DNA of 64,000 nt from RI-43 sp033764725 (GTDB lineage: Bacteria > Pseudomonadota > Alphaproteobacteria > Caulobacterales > Aquidulcibacteraceae): NCBI GenBank assembly GCA_033764725.1, contig JANRIR010000073.1, positions 1 through 64,000 of the forward strand, read 5' to 3'. The notes beneath the pieces are model-generated. The model searched no databases. It was given only the letters and a program-made list of their open reading frames with translations, and was not told where the DNA came from. Each line of letters begins with the position of its first letter. The stretch's first letter is position 1. The position numbers were made by a program, and so were the translations under genes. This document shows positions 54,636-62,142 of this stretch, piece by piece.

Positions 54636-54660
54636 GGAATAAGAAGCGGGCTGCGGCGTT
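54636..54660 (+). promoter_or_regulatory. ECF-type promoter for the porin gene
   Basis: GGAAT (54636-54640), 16 nt, CGTT (54657-54660), followed by CT. The start codon is 30 nt downstream. Confidence 0.8.
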
Positions 54661-54690
54661 CTGGGGATCAAACGCCAAGAGGGGATTTGC

Positions 54691-55734
54691 ATGCGTGGGT
54701 TGTTTGGGAGCGTGGCGCTCGCCGCGGTGTGGGCGGCGATGACGGGCGACGCGTCGGCCCAAGAGCTTCGCGCCAACGTCAACGGGGTCGAACTCACCGC
54801 CAACGGCGCGATCTCGCTGCAAGCCGGGGCCTATGAGGACCCTGAAACCGGGCGCTCCGACGAAGCCTCCGAATGGGACGCTTCGTTGATTGTCAATGCG
54901 GAATACGTCGCCCAATCGGGTCTCGTTTATGGTTTCCGTGCGGAGGTCGATACGGGCGACCGCGAGGCCGAGGATCTGCAGCGTGACGAAATTTATGTGT
55001 ATCTCGCCGGCGGCTTCGGCCGCGTCGAATTGGGCGAGCAGGACGGCCCCGCCGACACCATCTCTCTGCACGCGCCGCTTGTAGGCCTCGGCCAGATCCG
55101 CGGCGATTTCGTGCGCTATGCCGGAACCGCCGCGCTGATCAGCCCCTTCGACACCCGCGATGCGTTGAAGATCCTCTATCTCTCCGCGCCCGTGCGCGGC
55201 TTCCGGTTCGGCGTCTCCTATGCGCCGGAACTGGAATCCAACAGCGACGATCCCAATCCGCGCCGGCGCACGCGCCAAGAGAATGCGATCGAAACCGCCC
55301 TCGCCTACCAGACGACGCTCGGCGATTGGGTCGGCGGCGTGAGCGCGGCCTATGTGCATGGCGAAGCCGATCCCGTCACGGAGCGGCAGGATCTTGAATC
55401 CTGGAGCATCGGCTCGGAATTCCGCCGCGGCCCCCTCGCCATCGGCGCCGCCTTCGTCAGCCGCGGCGACAGCAACAGCCTCACGCCCGGCCTCGACGAA
55501 GAAGAAATCAACGCCGGGATCGCCTGGCGCGCCGAGCGCTGGGGCGTCGCCCTCTCCGCCTCGGAGACGGACTCCACGAACTTCACCAACCGGCTGATCG
55601 GCGTGGGCGGCTATTACGAACTGAGCGAGCATTGGGTGCTGCGCGCCGATTTCGTCAGCATCGAAGAGGAGCCCGTGGGCGCGCCGTCTGCGTCGGGTTC
55701 CGTGGCGATCGCTGAAATTTCTTTCAGATTCTGA
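54691..55734 (+). CDS. Outer-membrane porin
   Basis: This 347-aa protein has a signal peptide ending at DASAQ and a beta-rich body with alternating hydrophobic residues, loops rich in Asp/Glu, and the hallmark C-terminal Phe (ISFRF). LGEQDGPADTISLHAPLVGLGQI resembles the eyelet loop of trimeric porins (Porin_4 group). The ATG at 54691 has GAGGGG 7 nt upstream. It belongs to the ECF-type regulon. Confidence 0.85.
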   Translation: MRGLFGSVALAAVWAAMTGDASAQELRANVNGVELTANGAISLQAGAYEDPETGRSDEASEWDASLIVNAEYVAQSGLVYGFRAEVDTGDREAEDLQRDEIYVYLAGGFGRVELGEQDGPADTISLHAPLVGLGQIRGDFVRYAGTAALISPFDTRDALKILYLSAPVRGFRFGVSYAPELESNSDDPNPRRRTRQENAIETALAYQTTLGDWVGGVSAAYVHGEADPVTERQDLESWSIGSEFRRGPLAIGAAFVSRGDSNSLTPGLDEEEINAGIAWRAERWGVALSASETDSTNFTNRLIGVGGYYELSEHWVLRADFVSIEEEPVGAPSASGSVAIAEISFRF

Positions 55735-55741
55735 AACGAAG

Positions 55742-55766
55742 GGAATAGGCGCTCTGCAGCGCCGTT
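55742..55766 (+). promoter_or_regulatory. ECF-type promoter for the P-loop/ABC operon
   Basis: GGAAT (55742-55746), 16 nt, CGTT (55763-55766), followed by CT, beginning 7 bp after the porin stop. The start codon is at 55818. Confidence 0.8.
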
Positions 55767-55817
55767 CTCCCTTGCATCCGCATCAGGAAAAAGCGGATCG
55801 ACAAGGGGAAACATCGC

Positions 55818-56873
55818 ATGCGCCTCACGCTTCCGCCGGAACGGCTCGCCCGCGCAAAGCGCGCTTTCAGCACACGGACGGCGCCCGATCGGGCGCTGCA
55901 CGCCATCGAGACCGCCGACGTTTCGCCCCGCGCCGGCGATCTGGTTTTGGCGCGCGTGCTCGAGGTCGGCGCCCATCAGAGGCTCGAACTGACCACCAGC
56001 CGCAAGGCGCTGTTGTTTGAAGGCGATGAAATCATTCTCGCCTACGGCAACCGCTACGCGCCGGACCAGTTCGAAGCCGTGGCGCCGGATGATCTCGGCC
56101 CCTGCGATCTTGCCGCCGCCGGCGGCATCGCCGCGCGCGTCATCGCCAAGAACGAGCGCATGGAGGAGCCGACGCGCATCCAGCCGATCGGGCTGTTCGT
56201 CGATGACGCGGGCAAGGCGCTCAATCTGCGCGGCTTCGCCCTCGCCGCTCCCGAAGCCGCCGCGGCGCCGGCGATGTTCACCGTCGTCGGCGGCTCGATG
56301 AACGCCGGCAAGACCACCACCGCCGCCTCGATCATCAAGGGCCTCACGCGCGCCGGATTGAAGGTCGGCGCAGCGAAGCTGACCGGCACCGGCGCAGGCA
56401 ACGATTTCTGGCACATGCGCGACGCCGGCGCTTTCCGTGTTCTCGATTTCACCGATGTCGGCATGGCCACGACCTATCGCGCCGATCGCGGCGAGCTGGC
56501 GCATGGCGTGCGCACGCTGATCGGCGCGCTGGCGCAGGACGGCGCCGACGCGCTGGTGCTCGAGGTCGCCGACGGGCTCTTCCAGGACGAGACCGCGTGG
56601 CTCATCGCCTCCGGCCTGTTGAAGCAGCCGCGCAGCGGCTACCTCTATGCCGGCGAAAGCGCCGCCTCGTGCGCGATGGGCGTGCATTGGCTGCGCCAAC
56701 ACGGCCGCGTGCTGGGACTGAGCGGCCTGGTGTCGCAATCCCCGCTCGCGTGCCGCGAGGCCACGCAAGCCACCGGCATGCGCTGCTACACGCGCGAGGC
56801 GCTGGCCTCGATGGAGGTCGCAGCAGCGCTCTACGACGCGCTCATGGAGCCCTGCGCGCAAGCGGCGGCATGA
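55818..56873 (+). CDS. P-loop NTPase of unknown function
   Basis: This 351-aa soluble protein has an N-terminal domain of ~145 residues (MRLTLPPERLARAKRAFSTR...) and then a P-loop domain with intact Walker A VVGGSMNAGKTTTAASI (~155-171). ALVLEVADGLFQDE may carry the Walker B acidic residue and the segment KVGAAKLTGTGAGNDFWHMRDAGA may be a switch-like region. It resembles SIMIBI-class enzymes (dethiobiotin-synthase or MobB-like) and, more loosely, DUF1611. The ATG has AAGGGGA 8 nt upstream. Its stop overlaps the next gene by 4 nt, so it is coupled to the degenerate ABC exporter, which suggests they work together. Confidence 0.7.
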   Translation: MRLTLPPERLARAKRAFSTRTAPDRALHAIETADVSPRAGDLVLARVLEVGAHQRLELTTSRKALLFEGDEIILAYGNRYAPDQFEAVAPDDLGPCDLAAAGGIAARVIAKNERMEEPTRIQPIGLFVDDAGKALNLRGFALAAPEAAAAPAMFTVVGGSMNAGKTTTAASIIKGLTRAGLKVGAAKLTGTGAGNDFWHMRDAGAFRVLDFTDVGMATTYRADRGELAHGVRTLIGALAQDGADALVLEVADGLFQDETAWLIASGLLKQPRSGYLYAGESAASCAMGVHWLRQHGRVLGLSGLVSQSPLACREATQATGMRCYTREALASMEVAAALYDALMEPCAQAAA

Positions 56874-58381
56874 GACCGCGGCTGCTTGCGCCAGGGCGCG
56901 GCTGGCCGCTGGCGCGCCTTGGGGTGTTGACGCTTGCCGAAGCGGGGGCGCTGGCGGGCGGCGTCGTTGCGCTCAAGAGGTTTCTCGACGCCGCCGGCGC
57001 CGGCGCAGATCTGCGCGGCCCGAGCCTTATGCTGCTCGCCGTCTCCACCGCCTCCGCTGTCATTACCTGGGCGCGGGCGGTGACGGCCGAAGACGTCAGC
57101 ATGGATTACGCCAACGATTTGCGCCGCTTTCTGGCGCGCCACGCTGTAGCGGCGAGCGAAGGCGCACGGCGACTTGGCGCTTTGACCGCGCGCATGACGG
57201 GCGACGTCAATCCGATGCGCGAATGGGCCTCGATCGGGCTCGGCGAATCCGGCGCAGCGCTCGCCGCCGGCGTCGGCGCGCTTGCGGCGCTTGGGATGGC
57301 GGCAGGCGCAGGCGGGCTCGCCGCAGGCGTGGGACTGCTCGCTGCGTGTGGACTGGTCTGGATAGGACTTGGGCGCGCGCATCGCCGCGCCCTGCAGCGC
57401 TTACGCCAGGCCCGCGGCCGCGTGGCCGCCGTCGCCGGCGACATCGTTCTGGGCGCACGCACCTTGGCGCTGTTCCACGCGGCGCATCGCGAGCGGACGA
57501 GGCTCGATGCGCGCGCTGATGATGTGCGCGCCGCCGCCGTCCGGCGCACAGCGATCGCGAGCCTGGTCGAGGCGCCTGCGGCCTACGCCGTCGTCGCGAC
57601 GTTTCTGGCCATGCTGTCGCTGGCGATGCACGCGGATCGCGCGATCGACTGGGCGATGGCGGCGTTCGCGGGCGGCTTTCTAGGCGCGGCGCTGCGCTCT
57701 GGCGCGCGTGCGCGCGATAGTTTCCTTGCAGCGCAACTTGGCGCCGCGCGGTTCGACCGTCTTGCCGCTGAAGCCGCGCGGGTTCGAACGGATCCGGCGC
57801 GTGCGCCGGCGCCGTCGGACGGCGCCATCGCGCTGCGTCTCGGGGGCGGCGATGATGTCGTTCTGCAGCGCGGCGAGGTCGCTTTCGTCAGCGGCGAGCT
57901 TCCGCGCGGCGCGCTTGCGTCTCTGGAATCGCTTGCACGCACGCCAGGCGCGGTGCGATTCGCGGGCGCACAGGATGACGAGCGCGGCCTGCGCCGCCGC
58001 ATCATGCTGGCGGCCCCCAGCGCGCCGCTGCTGCGCGGCTCGTTGCGCCGCAATCTATCGATCGGCCAGCGCGGACTATCGGACGATGTAATGGCGCAGG
58101 CGCTCGCCCTGGTCGGCCTTGCGGACATGGCCGCAGCGCTCGAGCGCCGCATCGATCCGGACGCGCCCAGCCTCGACGGCTGGACGCAAGCGCGGCTGCG
58201 CCTGGCGCGCGCCATCGCGCATGGGCCGTCACTGCTGATCGTCGCGGAGCCGGCGCTGTATTTCGATCCCGAATTGCCGGCGCTGTTGCGGGCTGCGGCG
58301 CAGGCGTCCGAGTGCGGCGTGATCGCCGCCGGCCCAGGCGCCAACGACAGCCGGGATCGGCGCTACACGATCGCACTTTAG
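56870..58381 (+). CDS. ABC-exporter-like protein with degenerate ATPase domain
   Basis: This 503-aa protein has a membrane domain (residues ~1-285, five to six hydrophobic helices) and an ABC nucleotide-binding fold from ~290. The catalytic motifs are altered. The Walker A position reads FVSGELPRGALASL without GK[ST]. The Q-loop is IMLAAPSAPLLRGSLRRNL without Gln. The signature is SLDGWTQARLRLARAIA. Walker B is LLIVAEPALYFD (Asp lost, Glu kept). The H-switch is GVIAAGP without His. It should not hydrolyse ATP alone. The ATG at 56870 overlaps the stop of the P-loop gene. Confidence 0.8.
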   Translation: MRPRLLAPGRGWPLARLGVLTLAEAGALAGGVVALKRFLDAAGAGADLRGPSLMLLAVSTASAVITWARAVTAEDVSMDYANDLRRFLARHAVAASEGARRLGALTARMTGDVNPMREWASIGLGESGAALAAGVGALAALGMAAGAGGLAAGVGLLAACGLVWIGLGRAHRRALQRLRQARGRVAAVAGDIVLGARTLALFHAAHRERTRLDARADDVRAAAVRRTAIASLVEAPAAYAVVATFLAMLSLAMHADRAIDWAMAAFAGGFLGAALRSGARARDSFLAAQLGAARFDRLAAEAARVRTDPARAPAPSDGAIALRLGGGDDVVLQRGEVAFVSGELPRGALASLESLARTPGAVRFAGAQDDERGLRRRIMLAAPSAPLLRGSLRRNLSIGQRGLSDDVMAQALALVGLADMAAALERRIDPDAPSLDGWTQARLRLARAIAHGPSLLIVAEPALYFDPELPALLRAAAQASECGVIAAGPGANDSRDRRYTIAL

Positions 58382-58426
58382 GCCTCACCCGAGCGCATGG
58401 ATCTCCCGCAGCGCAGCGGCTTTGCG

Positions 58427-59152
58427 TCACCGCCAATCGCCGGCGATCAGCGCCGCTTCCGCTTCGGCGTCGAGCGGCGCCTGCGCATCGAGCCGCGACA
58501 AGGCGGCGTCGAGCACGCTTGCGGCGTCGTCGCCCACGGTTTCGTATCCGCCCGCAGTCGCCGGCGCAGCCGCGGTCAACACTTCGAAGCGCCAACGATC
58601 GTCCTGCCGGCACGCGACGCCTGCCGACGCCGACGCGCCGATCTGAACCTCCACCTCGCGGCAATACCGCCCATCGCCGATGCGGAAGGAGGACGACGCG
58701 CGAAACACGCCTGCCCCGTCAAGCGCGCGTTCAGCGCCGCTCGGCGCCTGCTCCAACATGGCGTGCAACGCGCCGCCGGCCGGCACGGCGGCGGGATCGA
58801 GCGCGCCGCCGCGCGGCGCAGCGATCATTCCGCCTGCCGCGCCGACGACGAGCGCTATGCCCGCGGCGATGGGAACACGCCAGCGGTCGGCGATGCGTTG
58901 GGCTGCAAACAGCCGGTCTTGCGGCGCGATCGCCGCATCGCGCACGAGCGCTGCAAGGCGCGGCGCAGGCGTGTCGAGGTCGGGCGCGGCATAGGCGGCG
59001 CGCACGGCTTCGTCCGCCTGACGCAAGGCCTGCAGGCGCGCACGCGCCGCAGCGTCGGTCTCAAGCGCGCGCTCGAGCGCGGCGCGCTGGTGCGGCGGCA
59101 GCGCGCCGTCGAGATAGGCGCTCAATTGCTCGTCGGAAATCTCGTCACTCAT
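58427..59152 (-). CDS. Transmembrane anti-sigma factor
   Basis: This 241-aa protein has an N-terminal anti-sigma domain (MSDEISDEQLSAYLDGALPPHQRAALERALE), lacking the zinc-binding His/Cys of ZAS proteins. One membrane helix (~VPIAAGIALVVGAAGGMIAA) and a periplasmic domain (~115-241) with two Cys follow. It overlaps the sigma gene by 8 nt and should hold that sigma factor at the membrane until an envelope signal releases it. Confidence 0.88.
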   Translation of the reverse strand: MSDEISDEQLSAYLDGALPPHQRAALERALETDAAARARLQALRQADEAVRAAYAAPDLDTPAPRLAALVRDAAIAPQDRLFAAQRIADRWRVPIAAGIALVVGAAGGMIAAPRGGALDPAAVPAGGALHAMLEQAPSGAERALDGAGVFRASSSFRIGDGRYCREVEVQIGASASAGVACRQDDRWRFEVLTAAAPATAGGYETVGDDAASVLDAALSRLDAQAPLDAEAEAALIAGDWR

Positions 59153-59672
59153 GCACCGCGCTCCCCGCCGGCTGAAGTCTTTGCGCCACCGCCTTGCGCG
59201 CGCGCGACAGGCGGCTCATGACGGTGCCGATCGGTATTTTCAAAACCTCAGAAACTTCCTGGTAGCTCATGCCTTCGATCGCCACGAGCGTGAGGATCAC
59301 GCGGTGATCGTCGGGCAGCGCATCCATCGCCGCGCGCGTGCGCTTGAGGTCGATTGCGGATTCGACCACGTCGCGGCCGTCGACGAGCGAGAGATCATAC
59401 ATGTCGTCGATGGCGACGACTTTGCCGCGTCGGCTGCGCGCGCGCACCTCGTCGATCCAGGCGTTGTAGGCGATGCGCAGCACCCAAGGCTCCATCCTGG
59501 AGCCTGGCGTCCAGCGATGCAGATTGCCGATCGCGCGCTCAAGCGCGATCTGCGCCAAATCCTCGCCGTCTTCGCGTGAACCGGTCATGGCGTAGCAAAA
59601 CCGCTGCAGGCGAGGGATCGCCTGGAGAAGCAACGCCTTTGGGGAATCCGGTTCATCGCGGCTTTGCCTCAT
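59145..59672 (-). CDS. ECF RNA polymerase sigma factor
   Basis: This 175-aa sigma-70 family protein has region 2 (RFCYAMTGSREDGEDLAQIALERAIGNLHRW) and region 4 (LPDDHRVILTLVAIEGMSYQEVSEVLKIPIGTVMSRLSRARKAV) only. I chose ATG 59672 (MRQSRDEPD), because an ATG at 59687 directly abuts the promoter -10 (CGTT at 59691-59688) and would be untranscribed. GGGGAG precedes 59672. It is likely autoregulated and heads the operon with its anti-sigma factor. Confidence 0.92.
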   Translation of the reverse strand: MRQSRDEPDSPKALLLQAIPRLQRFCYAMTGSREDGEDLAQIALERAIGNLHRWTPGSRMEPWVLRIAYNAWIDEVRARSRRGKVVAIDDMYDLSLVDGRDVVESAIDLKRTRAAMDALPDDHRVILTLVAIEGMSYQEVSEVLKIPIGTVMSRLSRARKAVAQRLQPAGSAVHE

Positions 59673-59687
59673 AAGATCGCTCCCCAT

Positions 59688-59712
59688 AACGCCGCGATGA
59701 CGGTTTTATTCC
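59688..59712 (-). promoter_or_regulatory. ECF-type promoter of the sigma/anti-sigma operon
   Basis: On the minus strand GGAAT (59712-59708), 16 nt, CGTT (59691-59688). The site implies autoregulation and a very short leader. Confidence 0.8.
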
Positions 59713-59740
59713 GGACGGTCGCCGTTCAGTGTGCGCCCAT

Positions 59741-59765
59741 GGAATAGGACGATTGCTTCAACGTT
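59741..59765 (+). promoter_or_regulatory. ECF-type promoter of the subtilase operon
   Basis: GGAAT (59741-59745), 16 nt, CGTT (59762-59765), followed by CT. It diverges from the sigma promoter; the start codon is at 59804. Confidence 0.8.
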
Positions 59766-59803
59766 CTCTAACCATGTAGCTCCAGCCAGCGACAAGGACG
59801 CCC

Positions 59804-61477
59804 ATGCGACGCGCCTCGACCAGCACCCTCCTTGCGGCCACCGCCGGCTTCGCCCTGCTTTGGGGCGGATATGCGCCCGGCGTCGGCCAAGAGCCCTCCG
59901 GCGCTGCGTTCGCGCAGGAGGCGCCGGACGACGACCCCGACGATGACGCCGATGACGACGATGACCTCGGCAGCGACGGCGCAGGCGAAGACGATCCCGG
60001 CAATGACGGCATCGACGACGCTGGGGGCGACGAGGCTGGGGGCGACGACGTTGGCGGCGATGACGCGGGCGGCGACGACGCGGGCGGCGATGACGCCGGC
60101 GCTGACGATGCGGGCGACGACGGCGCCGGCGGCGATGACGACGGACCCGGCGGAGACGATGGCCCAGGCGGCGATGATGATGGGCCCGGCGGGGACGATG
60201 ACGGCTCCGGCGGCGCGCCTGGCAGCGATGACGACGATGGGCCGGGCGGCGATGACGACGACGCGCCCGGATCGGGCGGCGGTCGCGACGATGACGACGA
60301 CGACCCGCCTGGCGGCTCGGGCGTACGCGGCGTCGACGCCGACGGCGGCCAGCGCATTCGCGACGGCGACCGCGACGTCGCCGGACCGAGCGCGTTGCCT
60401 GACGGCGTCGAGGTCGATTTCGAAGGCTATTGGGTGAAGGCCGGCGAAGTGCTGGCGCTGGAGGCCGATCCCACCTCGCTCGAGTTCGCGCGTGCGCTGG
60501 GCTTCGAGGTGATCGAACGCCACCGCTTGACGACGCTCGGCCTGTCGATCGTGGAGCTGCGCGTGCCGCGGGGACAGCAGACGCGCGCCGCGCTCGAAAC
60601 GCTGCAAAACGGCGACCCGGACACCGCCTACGATTTTAACCACATCTACACCGCAACCCAGAGCGGGCGCCCCGCTCCGGGCGGCGCGCGCCGACCTGCC
60701 GCGTCCGCAACGACGCCGCCGGCGGTGCGCGCCGGCGCCGTCGGCATTGTCGACACGCGCATTGACGCCGCGCATCCGAGTTTGCGCCAGGCGCGCATCG
60801 TGCAGTCCGACTTCGTCAACCGCACCGTTGCGCCGAACGATCACGGCACTGCGGTCGCGTCGGTGATCGTCGGCGAAGCGGCGTCGCGATCGACGGCGCT
60901 GTCGGTGTACGCCGCGGCCGTGGTCGATCGCTCCGGCGTGCGCGGGGCGGAACTCGCCTCCGCCGACCGTCTCGTGCGCGCGCTTGATTGGATCGCGCAG
61001 AACAATGTCGCGGTGGCCAATGTCAGCCTCGCGGGTCCGCCGAACCGTTTGGTGGAGGACGCCGTGCGGCGTGCGCAGGCGCGCGGCATGCTGATTGTCG
61101 CCGCCGTCGGCAATGACGGGCCGGCCGCGCCGCCGCTCTATCCCGCCGCCTATGACGGCGTCGTCGGCGTGACGGCGGTGGACGACAACGGCGTCGTCTA
61201 TCGGCGTGCAGGGCGCGGCGAGCATGTCGATTTCGCCGCCCGAGGCGTCGGCGTGCAGGTGGCGGCACCGGCGGGGCAGAGCATGGAGGTCAGCGGCACG
61301 TCCTACGCGGCGCCTTCGGTTGCGGCGGCGCTGGCGGAACTGCACACGCGGATGGACGCCGCCTCCGCCGCGGCGGCGGTGGCGGCGCTGCAGCAGCGCG
61401 CGCGCGACGCCGGCGACCGCGGACGCGATCCGGTCTATGGCGACGGCGTGGTGCCGACGGGTCGGGCGACGCCATGA
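59804..61477 (+). CDS. S8 family serine protease with long Asp/Gly-rich segment
   Basis: This 557-aa exported protein has a signal sequence (residues ~1-38), an Asp/Gly-rich low-complexity region (~41-177, repeats such as DDAGG and DDDGPGG) and a propeptide-like domain (~200-285). The subtilase domain has the triad D317 (GIVDTRID), H347 (NDHGTAVAS) and S500 (SGTSYAAP), plus the oxyanion Asn437 (AAVGNDGP). The acidic segment may bind calcium or act as an extended spacer. The ATG has AAGGA upstream. It overlaps the next gene by 4 nt. Confidence 0.92.
   Translation: MRRASTSTLLAATAGFALLWGGYAPGVGQEPSGAAFAQEAPDDDPDDDADDDDDLGSDGAGEDDPGNDGIDDAGGDEAGGDDVGGDDAGGDDAGGDDAGADDAGDDGAGGDDDGPGGDDGPGGDDDGPGGDDDGSGGAPGSDDDDGPGGDDDDAPGSGGGRDDDDDDPPGGSGVRGVDADGGQRIRDGDRDVAGPSALPDGVEVDFEGYWVKAGEVLALEADPTSLEFARALGFEVIERHRLTTLGLSIVELRVPRGQQTRAALETLQNGDPDTAYDFNHIYTATQSGRPAPGGARRPAASATTPPAVRAGAVGIVDTRIDAAHPSLRQARIVQSDFVNRTVAPNDHGTAVASVIVGEAASRSTALSVYAAAVVDRSGVRGAELASADRLVRALDWIAQNNVAVANVSLAGPPNRLVEDAVRRAQARGMLIVAAVGNDGPAAPPLYPAAYDGVVGVTAVDDNGVVYRRAGRGEHVDFAARGVGVQVAAPAGQSMEVSGTSYAAPSVAAALAELHTRMDAASAAAAVAALQQRARDAGDRGRDPVYGDGVVPTGRATP
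59924..60335. repeat. Coding low-complexity region (Asp/Gly-rich)
   Basis: Short imperfect tandem units (GGCGATGACG-type) encode the acidic segment of the subtilase. It is not a spaced-repeat array and has no unique spacers. Confidence 0.75.
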
Positions 61478-62142
61478 TGCGCCGCGCCTTTCTCGCTTTC
61501 GCGCTCGCGTGCGGTCTCGTTGGCGCCGCGGACGCCGCGCCGCTGCCGCGCTACGCCGCCGGCCAGGCCTTCATCTTCGACAACGGCCGCGTCGAACTGG
61601 TTCGCGAGGTCAGAAACGATCGCGTCGTCTGGTCGGCGCGCAGCGGTCGGCCGTACGTACGCAGCGCCAATCCGGTCGTGCCCATTCTGGAATGGTCGTT
61701 TCGCGGCCAGACGGGACGGCGCACGGTGCTCGGCGATCCCGATCGCCTCTGGCCGCTGCGCGCCGGGCGACGCGTCGAGTTTCGCACGTTGAACGTCGCC
61801 ACCGATGCCGACGAGCGCGCGCGACGCAGCATCCATTTGTGGAGCTGCGCTGCGCGCACGCCGGTGACGCTCGATGTCCCGGCCGGACGATTCACCGCCA
61901 TCCCGGTCGTGTGTGATCGCTTCAGCCACAATTCGATGCGCGTGCTGGAACGGCTGACATGGCACTATTCTGAAGAAGTCGGGCACTATATCCGGCGCGA
62001 GGCGCGCGACATGAGCGACGGCAGCGTCGAAACCTACGCGCTGTTCGCCACGCTGCCGCCGCACGCCGCCAACGACGTCCGCATCGAAACGCTGGCGCGG
62101 CAGGCGCGCGCGGCCTCCGCCGGCTCGCGGCCTCAGCGCTGA
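61474..62142 (+). CDS. Secreted protein of unknown function coupled to the subtilase
   Basis: This 222-aa protein has a signal peptide (FLAFALACGLVGAADA) and no recognised domain. Features are FDNGRVELVREVRNDRVVWSARSGRPYV, two cysteines (LWSCAARTP and VVCDRFS) that could form a disulphide, and WHYSEEVGHYIRREARDMSDGSVETYALFATLP. The start overlaps the subtilase stop by 4 nt (ATGA), so it is part of the same unit. It could be a substrate, inhibitor or partner of the protease, on position alone. Its 3' end overlaps the convergent symporter gene by 10 nt. Confidence 0.75.
   Translation: MMRRAFLAFALACGLVGAADAAPLPRYAAGQAFIFDNGRVELVREVRNDRVVWSARSGRPYVRSANPVVPILEWSFRGQTGRRTVLGDPDRLWPLRAGRRVEFRTLNVATDADERARRSIHLWSCAARTPVTLDVPAGRFTAIPVVCDRFSHNSMRVLERLTWHYSEEVGHYIRREARDMSDGSVETYALFATLPPHAANDVRIETLARQARAASAGSRPQR

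Noticed and set aside
54159..54836. Long open frame on the plus strand encoding an acidic Glu/Asp/Leu/Phe repeat protein
   Set aside because: It is the complement of the SNSS-coding repeat, lacks a signal or ribosome site, and runs into porin upstream sequence; the minus-strand gene has a signal peptide and promoter.
59924..60335. Tandem repeats resembling a CRISPR array
   Set aside because: Repeats are contiguous, short and in frame within the subtilase gene, without spacers; the same applies to 54077-54295.
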